From positions 1 to 64,000 of the forward strand of contig JBJEOB010000014.1 of NCBI GenBank assembly GCA_051880495.1: 64,000 nucleotides of DNA. The letters are read 5' to 3'. Shown piece by piece: positions 8,062-16,665 of this stretch. Each line of letters opens with the position of its first letter. The first letter of the stretch is position 1. The position numbers and the translations under genes were made by a program. Under the pieces are notes generated by a model. The model ran no database searches and was not told the origin of the DNA. It saw nothing but the letters and a program-made list of their open reading frames with translations. The stretch is from MGBC120314 sp051880495. Its GTDB lineage: Bacteria; Bacillota; Clostridia; Lachnospirales; Lachnospiraceae.

Positions 8062-9645
8062 TTAAATGTTTAATAGTTCACTGAATACTTTAAGTGCGCC
8101 ATCTGTTTCGTGTGCAAGAACACGTTTAGCAAGTACCTTGCCAAGCTGCACGCCTTCCTGGTCGAAGCTGTTGATGTTCCATGCAAATCCCTGGAACATA
8201 ACCTTGTTTTCAAAATGCGATAAGAGTGCACCCAGTGTTTCCGGTGTAAGCTTGTCGCCGATAATGATGCTTGAAGGACGACCGCCCTTGAAGTTCTTGT
8301 TGGCATTTTCATCCTGCTTTCCGCATGCAAATGCTACAATCTGTGCAGCTACGTTAGCGCAGAGCTTCTGCTGGCTTGTGCTGCCCTGAATGTCTACATC
8401 ATTTCCAATCTGGCTGTTCTTAAATCCGATGAACTGAAGCGGTACAATATCCGTTCCCTGATGTAATAACTGGTAGAATGAATGCTGGCCGTTAGTGCCC
8501 GGTTCACCAAAGATTATCGGACCGGTCTTGTAATTAACAGGTTCGCCAAAACGGTTTACAGACTTGCCGTTTGATTCCATGTCAAGCTGCTGAAGATGTG
8601 CAGGGAAACGGCTGAGTGCCTGTGAATATGGAAGTACGGCTGTGCATGGATAACCAAGTACATTACGCTCGTAAACACCAATCAGTGCATCAAGCATTGC
8701 AGGGTTTTCCAACAGGTTTTTGTTGGTTGCAAGTTTGTCTTCGTTGGAAGCACCGTTTAAGAATCTTGCGAATACCTCCGGACCGAAAGCAAGTGATAAT
8801 ACTGCACCGCCAACGGCTGAAGTAGAAGAAAAACGTCCGCCGATGTAATCATCCATGAAGAATGCGGCAAGATAGTCACTGCTTGCTGCAAGCGGTGATG
8901 TTTCGCTTGTTACGGCAATCATATGCTTTGACGGATCAAGACCTGCCTTTGTAAGGGCATCCTTAACAAATGATTCGTTTGTAAGTGTCTCAAGTGTCGT
9001 TCCGGACTTGGATACAAGAATAAATAATGAATGTGCAACATCAATTGAGCCAAGAACTGCTGAGGCGTCATCAGGATCTACGTTACTGATAAATTTGGCT
9101 TCAAGCTTAAAGGTGTTGTTGCTTTTTGCCCAGTTCTCAAGGGCAAGATACATGGCACGCGGACCAAGGTCGCTGCCGCCGATACCTATCTGTACAACTG
9201 TAGTAAATTTCTCGCCTGCGGCGTTGGTTATTTCGCCGGAATGTACTTTATTAGCAAAGTCGGCAATCTTTTCCTGCTGTTCTACATAGAAACTACGCTT
9301 GTCTACACCGTCTGCGTTGACAGCGCTGCCTAACTGGCCACGGGTCATATGATGAAGAACAAGACGTTTTTCGCCGGTGTTAACAACTTCGCCATTGTAC
9401 AATGCTTCGAATTTGTCTACTAACTGGGCTTCATTAGCGAGTTCGGCAAGTGACTTTAATACGGAATCATTGACTTCTTTTGAAGCGTAATTGTATGTAA
9501 GGCCTTCTGCCATTGGCACACTGTAGTTTCTGGCGCGCACGGCACCATTTTCACCGGACATTTCTTTGATGAGGTCTACACGGTCGTTATTTTTTGAGAT
9601 GTTAGAAAATGTGGATAATGTATCCAGATTCTTCCACGTAATCAT
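8062..9645 (-). CDS. pgi: Glucose-6-phosphate isomerase
   Basis: A 527-residue cytosolic enzyme interconverting glucose-6-phosphate and fructose-6-phosphate in glycolysis and gluconeogenesis. Signatures include VQIGIGGSDLGP, the phosphate-binding SKSGTTLETLTN, IGGRFSSTSAVG, and FGEPGTNGQHSFYQLLHQG carrying the catalytic Glu and His. At 527 residues it is clearly the long form; many Firmicutes have a form of about 450 residues, so this may be a different lineage of the enzyme. AAGGAGG at 9657-9663 on the minus strand sets the start. It is monocistronic, with its own promoter and terminator. Confidence 0.96.
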   Translation of the reverse strand: MITWKNLDTLSTFSNISKNNDRVDLIKEMSGENGAVRARNYSVPMAEGLTYNYASKEVNDSVLKSLAELANEAQLVDKFEALYNGEVVNTGEKRLVLHHMTRGQLGSAVNADGVDKRSFYVEQQEKIADFANKVHSGEITNAAGEKFTTVVQIGIGGSDLGPRAMYLALENWAKSNNTFKLEAKFISNVDPDDASAVLGSIDVAHSLFILVSKSGTTLETLTNESFVKDALTKAGLDPSKHMIAVTSETSPLAASSDYLAAFFMDDYIGGRFSSTSAVGGAVLSLAFGPEVFARFLNGASNEDKLATNKNLLENPAMLDALIGVYERNVLGYPCTAVLPYSQALSRFPAHLQQLDMESNGKSVNRFGEPVNYKTGPIIFGEPGTNGQHSFYQLLHQGTDIVPLQFIGFKNSQIGNDVDIQGSTSQQKLCANVAAQIVAFACGKQDENANKNFKGGRPSSIIIGDKLTPETLGALLSHFENKVMFQGFAWNINSFDQEGVQLGKVLAKRVLAHETDGALKVFSELLNI

Positions 9646-9684
9646 AAAAAGTAATCCTCCTTTTATACAAAAAATGCTGATAAA

Positions 9685-9713
9685 ATTATACTAAATTATT
9701 ACGGTGATTTCAA
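9685..9713 (-). promoter_or_regulatory. Promoter of pgi
   Basis: On the minus strand TTGAAA (complement of 9708-9713), a 17-base spacer and TATAAT (complement of 9685-9690). This is close to the vegetative sigma-A consensus and lies 40 bases before the pgi start. Confidence 0.7.
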
Positions 9714-9715
9714 GA

Positions 9716-9745
9716 TTGACAGAACATAATATAAGTGGGTACAAT
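9716..9745 (+). promoter_or_regulatory. Promoter of the 2-hydroxyacid dehydrogenase gene
   Basis: TTGACA (9716-9721), an 18-base spacer and TACAAT (9740-9745). It is back to back with the pgi promoter. The -10 box lies inside GTGGGTACAATTAAG (9735-9749), identical to the arm of repeat copy A at 7741-7755, so the promoter appears partly built from a repeat fragment. Confidence 0.65.
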
Positions 9746-9770
9746 TAAGATATATCTTTGTACTAATGCA
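9735..9770 (+). repeat. Partial copy of the copy-A repeat arm
   Basis: The first 15 bases are identical to 7741-7755, and after a divergent stretch ACTAATGC recurs at about the same distance as in copy A. No matching right arm is visible, so this looks like a half-element. Confidence 0.5.
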
Positions 9771-9789
9771 TAATTTTTGGAGGTTTTAT

Positions 9790-10746
9790 ATGAAGATTGT
9801 TATTTTGGATGCAATGACACTTGGAAAGGACGTTAGTCTTTCGAAGTTTGAAGCTCTGGGAGAAGTATATGTTTATGAGACAAGCACAATGCAGGAAGCC
9901 GCCGAACGTCTTGCGGATGCGGATGTTGCCATTGTTAATAAAGTTCTCATGAATGAAGTATCGCTTAAGAATGCAAAGAATTTAAAGCTTATCGCGGTTG
10001 CTGCGACCGGATATAATAATGTTGACCTGGAGTATGCAAAATCACATGGCATCACCGTGGCAAATGTAAAAGGTTATTCTACGGAGTCGGTTGTCCAGCA
10101 TACATTTGCACTGATGTTTTATGTGATGGAGAAATTAAGTTATTACGACAGCTATGTGAAGGATGGCAGTTACGGTAAATCACCTGTGTTCACTCATTTT
10201 GACAAGGTGTTTATGGAGCTTTCAGGTAAAACATGGGGAATAATCGGTCTTGGAGAAATAGGCAGGGGAGTTGCAAGGGTTGCAAAGGCATTTGGCTGCC
10301 GTGTTATTTACTATTCTACAAGCGGTAAAAATAATAATCCGGAATATGAGAGAGTGTCATTTGATGAACTGCTTGCCCAGTCAGATATTGTCTCAATTCA
10401 TGCCTCGCTGACGCCTGCAACAGAAAATCTCATGAATTATGAAGCGTTTAGCAGGATGAAGAAATCGGCAGTTCTTGTGAATGTCGGAAGAGGACCTGTA
10501 ATAAATGAAGCAGACCTTGTAAGGGCACTTAACGAGGGCCTGATTTCCGGTGCCGGTCTTGATGTTATCTGTAAGGAACCGATAACGGAAGACTGCGAAT
10601 TTAACAAGATTACCGACAGCAGTAAGCTTATTATTACGCCACATATTGCATGGGCTACATACGAAGCAAGAATACGTCTGATGGATGGTGTATATAATAA
10701 TATCAGAAGTTTTTTTGAGGGAAATCCGACTAATGTTATTGTATAG
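9790..10746 (+). CDS. D-2-hydroxyacid dehydrogenase (hydroxypyruvate reductase-like)
   Basis: A 318-residue NAD(P)-dependent dehydrogenase reducing a 2-keto acid such as glyoxylate or hydroxypyruvate. The Rossmann motif is GLGEIGRGVARVAKAFG, and the catalytic triad is visible as Arg in NVGRGPV, Glu in GLDVICKEP and His in ITPHIAWATYEAR. The substrate-binding stretch VAATGYNNVDLEYAKSHGI is as in glycerate and 2-hydroxyacid dehydrogenases. ATG 9790 is selected because GGAGG lies at 9779-9783; an ATG eight codons earlier has no ribosome site. The exact substrate cannot be fixed from sequence; D-lactate or phosphoglycerate dehydrogenase are less likely given the length and motif set. Confidence 0.85.
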   Translation: MKIVILDAMTLGKDVSLSKFEALGEVYVYETSTMQEAAERLADADVAIVNKVLMNEVSLKNAKNLKLIAVAATGYNNVDLEYAKSHGITVANVKGYSTESVVQHTFALMFYVMEKLSYYDSYVKDGSYGKSPVFTHFDKVFMELSGKTWGIIGLGEIGRGVARVAKAFGCRVIYYSTSGKNNNPEYERVSFDELLAQSDIVSIHASLTPATENLMNYEAFSRMKKSAVLVNVGRGPVINEADLVRALNEGLISGAGLDVICKEPITEDCEFNKITDSSKLIITPHIAWATYEARIRLMDGVYNNIRSFFEGNPTNVIV

Positions 10747-10758
10747 AAAGGAAATCCT

Positions 10759-11022
10759 ATGAGAATCTGGTTTAAGGAATATAAAGATACGCATCTGATT
10801 AAGGACATGGTTGTTGAGGATAATTCCAATGTGAACAGGACCAAGAAGATTTTTGATGCAATTGACAAAATGTGTTATGAATTTGATCTTGGCAAACCAA
10901 TCTGGCTCGATGCCAATATAAATGAATTTAAGCGCCATGCAAGGGTTAAATTCAGGGCGGATAATTTTGTTGAAAGCATAGAATTTGACTATCTTGAGCT
11001 TCAGGTTATTGAGGAAGATTGA
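10759..11022 (+). CDS. Small hypothetical protein
   Basis: An 87-residue charged protein (MRIWFKEYKDTHLIKD...) with no membrane segment or catalytic motif that I can recognise. It follows the dehydrogenase by 12 bases with AGAAAGGA as ribosome site, so the two are probably cotranscribed. Codon use and the coherent amphipathic pattern support a real gene. I have the impression that similar small proteins occur in Lachnospiraceae, but cannot confirm it from the sequence. Confidence 0.7.
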   Translation: MRIWFKEYKDTHLIKDMVVEDNSNVNRTKKIFDAIDKMCYEFDLGKPIWLDANINEFKRHARVKFRADNFVESIEFDYLELQVIEED

Positions 11023-11192
11023 TTTGCGTGTTTTTGGTGTAAAATTAGAAAAATATATACAATTTTTGTTAAATATACACAAAACTTTATAAGTTCCAAT
11101 CAAAAGGTTGTTGAAACTAATTTTTTGGTGTATAATTATTTGTACTAAATTAGCATGGGTTTTTGCCCATATCGGAAGGGAGAGAGATTTCA

Positions 11193-12566
11193 ATGGCATT
11201 ACATTCAAGAACAGAATTTGAGACTAACAACAGAATATCGTTTAATGTCAATCTCGATGATTCCCTTAGGAATATCAATCCCGATGACCGTATGGCATAC
11301 AGAGACGTCTTTGAAAGGGGTCTGCGCTGTGCCAAGCGTAATGTTAAATTAGCAGCGACATATGGATTTAGAAGTGAGGCTCTTGTAACATCCATGGTTG
11401 ATGCACTTAATATATTGTCTTCCCAGGGCCAGCTCAACGGAAGAGAAGCTGTGTACATGTTTGAAGATGCACTTGCGTGTGTAGATTCAGCCCGTCAGGA
11501 GCTTATGTCACAGCATAGAAGAAGAATTACTGACCTTAAGGATCGTTTTGAAACAGAACGTTTTGTAGACACCAATGACGTAAGATATATTGAAGCTACG
11601 ATGGAACTTGATAAGTACTGTGCGGAATATTCATCCAATATTCATGATATTCTGACGGCTTATGAGAACATTTTTAAGATTATTGGTACTGACAAGATCT
11701 GGCTCAGCATCATTCAGAAGATTATTCTTGATGTTAAGGATTTTGCTTCATCCGCATATACTTTTTTTGTGCTGCCTGACGGAAGGGAATACCGTGTAAC
11801 AGGTGCCGACAGACCTGCCGAACTTCTTACGAAGTGGGAGGACATGGAGGCTGAGATTAAGCGCAGAATTGAGATTGAACTTGAGAGAGAACGACGCGAG
11901 GCAGCAGAACGTGCCGAGAGAGAACGCCGTGAAGCTGAAGAACGTGCTGAGAGAGAACGCCGTGAAGCTGAACTGCGTGCTGAACAGGAGCGTCGTGAAG
12001 CAGAGGAGCGTGCCAGAATCGCAGCTGCCGAGGAAGCAGAGAAAATCAGACGCGAGAATGAGCGCTTAGAGCAGGAATACAATGAATTTGTTGTTAATAT
12101 GAATATTAAGATAGACCGTCTTAACGAGGAGCGTAGCGTAGTTGTTGCTGAGTATGAGGAATTCCAGAAGACGGTAGGCGGTAAGATTGCAGAGCAGGAG
12201 GAGGAAGAGAAGTTCCTTGAACAGCTTCTTGCATCTAAGAAGGATATTACCGACCAGTTAGAGTCACTCAGGGAAGAGCGTACAGAAAAGGCTGCCCATA
12301 TGGCAACATTAGGTGTGCTCGCCATGAATGAGAAGAAAGCACTTAAGCTTGAGATGGATCGTCTCGATATGGAAATCGGCGAGAAGGATCAGAAGCTCAA
12401 GTCATACTCTACAGAAATTGAGACTGTTGAGAGGCGTGTCAGAAGCAAGGATGCGGGTGGTAAGGCTAAACTTCGTGCTTATGAGGCGAGAATTGCACAG
12501 TTCGATGAAGACATTGCCAATATCCGCAAGGAACTTGAGGATAAGAAGCCTTTACATATGAGATAA
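11193..12566 (+). CDS. Coiled-coil protein with Glu/Arg-rich heptad-like repeats
   Basis: A 457-residue cytosolic protein of unknown function. Residues 1-215 form a mixed helical domain; about residues 225-290 are a highly charged repeat of ERERREAEERA units; residues 290-450 are further coiled coil (IEQEY, MDRLDMEIGEKDQKLKSY). No signal or membrane segment is seen. The charged repeat suggests a long single helix or coiled coil, as in scaffold proteins. GGAAGGGAGAG before ATG 11193 sets the start. A TATAAT at 11131-11136 with a weak TTGTTG 17 bases upstream may be its promoter; a terminator follows at 12591. It is not an SMC protein, since no Walker motifs are present. Confidence 0.75.
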   Translation: MALHSRTEFETNNRISFNVNLDDSLRNINPDDRMAYRDVFERGLRCAKRNVKLAATYGFRSEALVTSMVDALNILSSQGQLNGREAVYMFEDALACVDSARQELMSQHRRRITDLKDRFETERFVDTNDVRYIEATMELDKYCAEYSSNIHDILTAYENIFKIIGTDKIWLSIIQKIILDVKDFASSAYTFFVLPDGREYRVTGADRPAELLTKWEDMEAEIKRRIEIELERERREAAERAERERREAEERAERERREAELRAEQERREAEERARIAAAEEAEKIRRENERLEQEYNEFVVNMNIKIDRLNEERSVVVAEYEEFQKTVGGKIAEQEEEEKFLEQLLASKKDITDQLESLREERTEKAAHMATLGVLAMNEKKALKLEMDRLDMEIGEKDQKLKSYSTEIETVERRVRSKDAGGKAKLRAYEARIAQFDEDIANIRKELEDKKPLHMR

Positions 12567-12590
12567 TATTTGAATTTAATAAAACATCAT

Positions 12591-12627
12591 GGGCTGTTGC
12601 ACTAAGAATAGTGTGGCAGCTTTTTTG
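12591..12627 (+). terminator. Terminator after the coiled-coil gene
   Basis: GGCTGTTGCACT pairs with AGTGTGGCAGCT through several G-U pairs, followed by TTTTTTG. A relic of the copy-C repeat begins immediately after the T-run. Confidence 0.65.
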
Positions 12628-12628
12628 T

Positions 12629-12660
12629 TTGATTAGGTTAGGGGCCAAAAGCCCAAATAT
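12629..12660 (+). repeat. Orphan half of a copy-C-type repeat
   Basis: GATTAGGTTAGGGGCCAAAA and the following bases resemble the left arm of repeat copy C (32657-32687), and as there they begin directly after a terminator T-run. No right arm is visible. Confidence 0.45.
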
Positions 12661-12666
12661 GCGTAT

Positions 12667-12696
12667 TTTACGGTGGAATTCCGAATATATTATAAA
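12667..12696 (+). promoter_or_regulatory. Possible promoter of spmA
   Basis: TTTACG (12667-12672), an 18-base spacer and TATAAA (12691-12696), about 20 bases before the spmA start codon. The boxes match sigma-A type weakly; sporulation-sigma control is possible but not shown. Confidence 0.4.
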
Positions 12697-12716
12697 AAAA
12701 GAATTTGGTGAAGTAT

Positions 12717-13352
12717 GTGTTAAATTATATCTGGGGCTTTATGATTCTTGTGGGTATTCTTTATGGAAGTATCACCGGAAATATAGATGTGGTAGGAAAC
12801 GGAATAATTGAATCGGCAAAGGAAGCAGTGTCGCTGTGCATTACGATGCTCGGGGTAATGGCGATGTGGTGCGGGATTATGGAAATAGCAAATGATGCGG
12901 GGATTATTGAAGCGGCGACAAGGCGGATTATTCCTGTTATCAGAAAGCTTTTTCCGGGCATACCGGATGGGCATAAGGCATGGGAGTATATTTCTTTAAA
13001 TATTATTGCGAATATACTGGGACTTGGCTGGGCGGCAACGCCTGCAGGATTAAAGGCGATGGAGGAGCTTCAGAAGATAAATGTGGAGGAGTGCAGGAAA
13101 AAATACAAGGATGACTGGAGAAGCAGGTCGGGTATTGCAACGAATGAGATGTGCACGTTTCTTGTGCTGAATATTTCGTCGCTGCAGCTCATTCCGGTAA
13201 GCGTTATTACATACAGAAGCCAGTATGGAAGTGTCAATCCGTCGCTGATTGTTGCACCGGCAATACTGGCTACGCTTGTGTCGACGCTGGCTGCGGTAAT
13301 CTACTGTATATTTAAGAATGCCGGTAAAAATATAAAAGACAGGTTGACTTGA
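12717..13352 (+). CDS. spmA: Spore maturation protein A
   Basis: A 211-residue polytopic membrane protein of the nucleoside-recognition (Gate) family, required in Bacillus for full spore core dehydration together with SpmB. The N-terminus MLNYIWGFMILVGILYG and the stretch WCGIMEIANDAGIIE match SpmA, as do LGLGWAATPAGLKAMEEL and NEMCTFLVLNISSLQLIP. GTG 12717 gives the standard MLNYIW start with GGTG four to ten bases before; a TTG four codons earlier is the alternative. Its usual partner spmB lies 3.3 kb downstream instead of directly adjacent, with two glycosyltransferase-like genes between. Confidence 0.9.
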   Translation: MLNYIWGFMILVGILYGSITGNIDVVGNGIIESAKEAVSLCITMLGVMAMWCGIMEIANDAGIIEAATRRIIPVIRKLFPGIPDGHKAWEYISLNIIANILGLGWAATPAGLKAMEELQKINVEECRKKYKDDWRSRSGIATNEMCTFLVLNISSLQLIPVSVITYRSQYGSVNPSLIVAPAILATLVSTLAAVIYCIFKNAGKNIKDRLT

Positions 13353-13372
13353 TATGAGCGAAATTTTATAAT
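13344..13372 (+). promoter_or_regulatory. Promoter of the GT-C gene pair
   Basis: TTGACT (13344-13349), a 17-base spacer and TATAAT (13367-13372). The -35 box overlaps the last codons of spmA, so the two inserted genes appear to have their own strong promoter instead of depending on the spmA transcript. Confidence 0.7.
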
Positions 13373-13399
13373 GGATTAAAGTTTATTTTTGGAGGCACT

Positions 13400-14998
13400 A
13401 TGGAAAAGTTAAAGAAATGGTTTCGTTCAGATAAAATAATTACAGATTTTGTGATAATGGCTGTGATTTTAAGTATTTTTACAGGAGTCTTTGTGTATTG
13501 GGGAAATTTGAAAAGTGTAAATTTCTGTGATGAGATTTATACTTATATTCTTTCTAATTCCAGAAATGAATTTTTGGCATTCCAGTTAGAGGGTGGAAGA
13601 TGGTACACAGGAGCTGAAACAAGCAGTATACTGGCAGCTGTCGACGGGTTGCAGCTAGGGCAGGTTATGCTTAACAATAAGGGCGATGTTCATCCGCCAA
13701 TGTATTATTTTGTTTTTCATATTATTTCCGTGCTGCGCCCGAGAAGCATTTCCAAATGGATTGGACTTCTTGCGAACTGGATGTTTGGAGTGGTAAGCCT
13801 TATTGCATTGTATTCGCTTATCAAACGTGTGACCGGTAAAAGAGAGCTTGTCATTGCGGCATGTCTTGTATATATTTCGTCACCTGCTATTATTTCATCA
13901 TCCATGTTTTTACGCATGTATGCAATGTTTTCAATGTGGGTAATTTTGTTTGTTTACGTGACATACCGGATACTGCAAAAAGACGGAATAAAGAAGAAAT
14001 GGTATCTGTTTGCCGCTCTTTGCGCGATAACATTTTTTGGATTTTTAACGCAGTACTATTTTGCTGTTTTCTGTGTTTTATTTACATTCTTCTATTGTTT
14101 ATACCGTCTGGTAAAGAAACAGTGGAAAGAGATATTTGCATATGTCGGAAGTCTGTGTGCTGCGGTAGTATGCGCCACACTGTTCTGGAAGACCTGGATA
14201 AAACATATGTTTTCGGGATACCTCGGCGGTGCCGTTGTAGAAAATGCATTTAATTTTGGAAAAGTCTTAAACAGCATAAAGTACGGCTTTGTTCATTTAT
14301 TTAATCTGATGTATAACAGGCTTGGTATAGTAATAGGAATTATTCTGATTGTGGCAGTTGTTGCCATGATTGTTAAGAAGGACAAGCGTGTGCTGTATGT
14401 TGGTACATTGATGGGAACGGCTGTTTTATATTCAATAGCAGTTGTACATCTCACACCGGGACATTTGTTAAGTTACCGTTATTTCTTCCCGGTTGTTGCA
14501 ATAGCCTATATTGCAGAGCTGCTTGCGGTTTTCTTTGTTGCAGAGGATTTTCTTAAGGAAAAATATGTGTATGTGGGAATGGCATTCTGCCTTGTGTTGT
14601 CTGTGCTTAATTTTGCAAGACCGGTGTATGATAAGGACGCCATTCTTTATGTTGATACCAAGGGAACATACAGACAGAATATGCAGACACTTGCCGAGAA
14701 CAGCGATATTCCATGGGTATATTACGGATATGAAAATGCAACTATGACTGAGCTGTTTTATGATTCGTATATGGCAGATGCATTTGTTATGGTAAATAAA
14801 GATAACCCGCTTGTTTTTAATGATTATATCGAAAAAAATCATGAGTTTATTTTGTTCATGGGACAAGAGGATTTCTTTGGTGAAAATGTCTATACAAATC
14901 TTGAAAGCTGGATTGGTGAAAAGCTTAATTATGAATTTATAATGCAGAAGGGGAATTTGTCAGTTTATAAAGTAACATGGAACATTAAGGGAGAATAA
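13400..14998 (+). CDS. GT-C-type membrane glycosyltransferase-like protein
   Basis: A 532-residue protein with about 11-12 hydrophobic segments. The first extracytoplasmic loop carries FCDEIYTY (Asp44-Glu45) and GDVHPPMYYFVFH, the DE and HPP motifs seen in polyprenol-phosphate-sugar glycosyltransferases of the GT39/GT83 (PMT/ArnT) class. It would use a lipid-linked sugar as donor on the outer face of the membrane; the acceptor is unknown. TTTTGGAGG precedes the start. It is a paralogue of the next gene, with the same length and motif order, so the pair arose by tandem duplication. Its place between spmA and spmB suggests, but does not prove, a role in spore or envelope glycosylation. Confidence 0.75.
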   Translation: MEKLKKWFRSDKIITDFVIMAVILSIFTGVFVYWGNLKSVNFCDEIYTYILSNSRNEFLAFQLEGGRWYTGAETSSILAAVDGLQLGQVMLNNKGDVHPPMYYFVFHIISVLRPRSISKWIGLLANWMFGVVSLIALYSLIKRVTGKRELVIAACLVYISSPAIISSSMFLRMYAMFSMWVILFVYVTYRILQKDGIKKKWYLFAALCAITFFGFLTQYYFAVFCVLFTFFYCLYRLVKKQWKEIFAYVGSLCAAVVCATLFWKTWIKHMFSGYLGGAVVENAFNFGKVLNSIKYGFVHLFNLMYNRLGIVIGIILIVAVVAMIVKKDKRVLYVGTLMGTAVLYSIAVVHLTPGHLLSYRYFFPVVAIAYIAELLAVFFVAEDFLKEKYVYVGMAFCLVLSVLNFARPVYDKDAILYVDTKGTYRQNMQTLAENSDIPWVYYGYENATMTELFYDSYMADAFVMVNKDNPLVFNDYIEKNHEFILFMGQEDFFGENVYTNLESWIGEKLNYEFIMQKGNLSVYKVTWNIKGE

Positions 14999-14999
14999 T

Positions 15000-16598
15000 T
15001 TGCAGACATTTATAAATTATATTAAAAATAATAGGAAAAGCATCTGTGTACACGCGGGAATGATTCTGGCGACAGTTATTCTGGTAACGGGTGTGTTCTG
15101 TTTCTGGAGCCGATATAAGGTAATATGGTTCTGTGATGAAATATATTCATATTTTACAGCCAATTCAGGCCAGGGTGTTGGGGAACGAATTACATACAAA
15201 ACATGGTATGATTCGCAGTTCGTGGTAGATGACATGACGGCTGAGTGTGGCAGATTTTTTTCGAGAACAATCAACAATGTAATGGCAGATGATCATCCGC
15301 CGATTTATTTTCTTACAATGCATGCGATGTCACTGCTTATGAGGGGCAGCATATCAAAGTGGGTAGGACTCGCTGTTAATTTGTTATGTGTTATTGGAAT
15401 AAGTATTCTGGTATACCTGCTTATTTATATGATAACCCAAAAAAAGCTTGTCGCCATGCTGAGTGCCGTGGCACTTGGTGTTGTTCCGTCATTCCTTACC
15501 AATGCTATGCTTATAAGAATGTATTGTATGATGACAGCGTGGGCTGTATTGTATGTGTTTTTAAGTTATCTGATTATATATAAGCAGATGGGTAAGAAAG
15601 CTAAAATAGCAGCGTATCTGGCTTTATCGGCTGCTACGGCTTGTGGATTTCTGACACAATATTATTTTGCTATATTTGCTGTTGGATTTACACTTATGTA
15701 TTCCATTTGCTGCGTCATAAAGAAGCGGTGGAAGGATATGATTAATTATATTCTTTCAATGGTACTGGCAGTGGTGATTGCAACTGTATTATGGAGCTTC
15801 TGGTTAGTACAGATATTTAACAGATACTGCGGAGAGGCAGTATTGTCGCAGGCACTTGATTTTTCAAAAATCGGAAGGGAGCTTATCGCCGGCTTTACGT
15901 ATATACCGAAGCTTATTTTCTATAAATGGTATATTGTCGGTATTTTGGTAAGTGCTTTGTGTATTGTTTTTCTGGTTCGCAGGAAGGACAGGTTTGTGCC
16001 GACAATTCTGCAGATGCTGGGAGGGTCGTTCTTCTATAGTCTTGTAGTTGCACACGTCACACCTGAGTATTATCTTGATTACCGTTATTTTTATATGGCG
16101 ACGGCTGTTGTGTATATTGCGCTGTTAATAACATATATAAGAACTGTAAGTTACGTTCCGGTACAGGCGGTTAAGAAGTACGGTGCATATGTTGTTCTCG
16201 TATTTCTCATAGTATTCCACTGCACTACGTCATTTACCGATGGGATGTCGATGGGATATATCGATATGTCAGGTGAGTACAATCGTAAGAGAGAGGTACT
16301 TAAAAGCTACAGTGAACTGCCTTGGGTTTATTACGGGTATGAGAGCTGGTCGATGATGGAGAATTATTACGATTTAGCGCTTGGAAGCAGGTATATTGTG
16401 TATAATGACCAAAATGATTTTGAAAGCGCAAAATGTCCGGGTGAAGGCGAGGATTTTATTTTTATGATAAATAACTTAAGCTATCCGGAGCCGGAGCTTA
16501 TTCTGGATAAGTTAAATGAAAATACAGAGTGTGAACATGAGATAACTTATTTATTTTCTAAGGGCTCTTACGTTTATCTTGTGAAGCATAAACATTAA
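15000..16598 (+). CDS. GT-C-type membrane glycosyltransferase-like protein (tandem paralogue)
   Basis: A 532-residue polytopic protein like the preceding one: WFCDEIYSYFTANSG (Asp46-Glu47) and DDHPPIYFLTMHAMS, then a shared LTQYYFA segment and a C-terminal VYYGYE region. It starts with TTG one base after the previous stop, with GGGAG (14989-14993) inside the preceding gene as ribosome site, so the pair is translationally linked. The C-terminal domains differ more than the membrane halves, suggesting different acceptors. Substrate is unknown. A hairpin terminator follows 22 bases after the stop. Confidence 0.75.
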   Translation: MQTFINYIKNNRKSICVHAGMILATVILVTGVFCFWSRYKVIWFCDEIYSYFTANSGQGVGERITYKTWYDSQFVVDDMTAECGRFFSRTINNVMADDHPPIYFLTMHAMSLLMRGSISKWVGLAVNLLCVIGISILVYLLIYMITQKKLVAMLSAVALGVVPSFLTNAMLIRMYCMMTAWAVLYVFLSYLIIYKQMGKKAKIAAYLALSAATACGFLTQYYFAIFAVGFTLMYSICCVIKKRWKDMINYILSMVLAVVIATVLWSFWLVQIFNRYCGEAVLSQALDFSKIGRELIAGFTYIPKLIFYKWYIVGILVSALCIVFLVRRKDRFVPTILQMLGGSFFYSLVVAHVTPEYYLDYRYFYMATAVVYIALLITYIRTVSYVPVQAVKKYGAYVVLVFLIVFHCTTSFTDGMSMGYIDMSGEYNRKREVLKSYSELPWVYYGYESWSMMENYYDLALGSRYIVYNDQNDFESAKCPGEGEDFIFMINNLSYPEPELILDKLNENTECEHEITYLFSKGSYVYLVKHKH

Positions 16599-16620
16599 AT
16601 ATTAGAATATAAGAAACCAT

Positions 16621-16665
16621 AACACCATAAAATATAGCAATTAGCTTTATTTTCTGGTGTTTTTT
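16621..16665 (+). terminator. Terminator overlapping the spmB translation start region
   Basis: AACACCATAAAATA (16621-16634) pairs with TATTTTCTGGTGTT (16648-16661), 13 of 14 positions, followed by a T-run that ends directly at the spmB ATG (16666). The only ribosome-site-like sequence for spmB, GGTG, lies in the 3' arm. Confidence 0.75.

Noticed and set aside
11714..12325. Serine/arginine-rich minus-strand frame under the coiled-coil repeat
   Set aside because: It is the complement of the Glu/Arg repeat codons, giving a low-complexity product without start signals.
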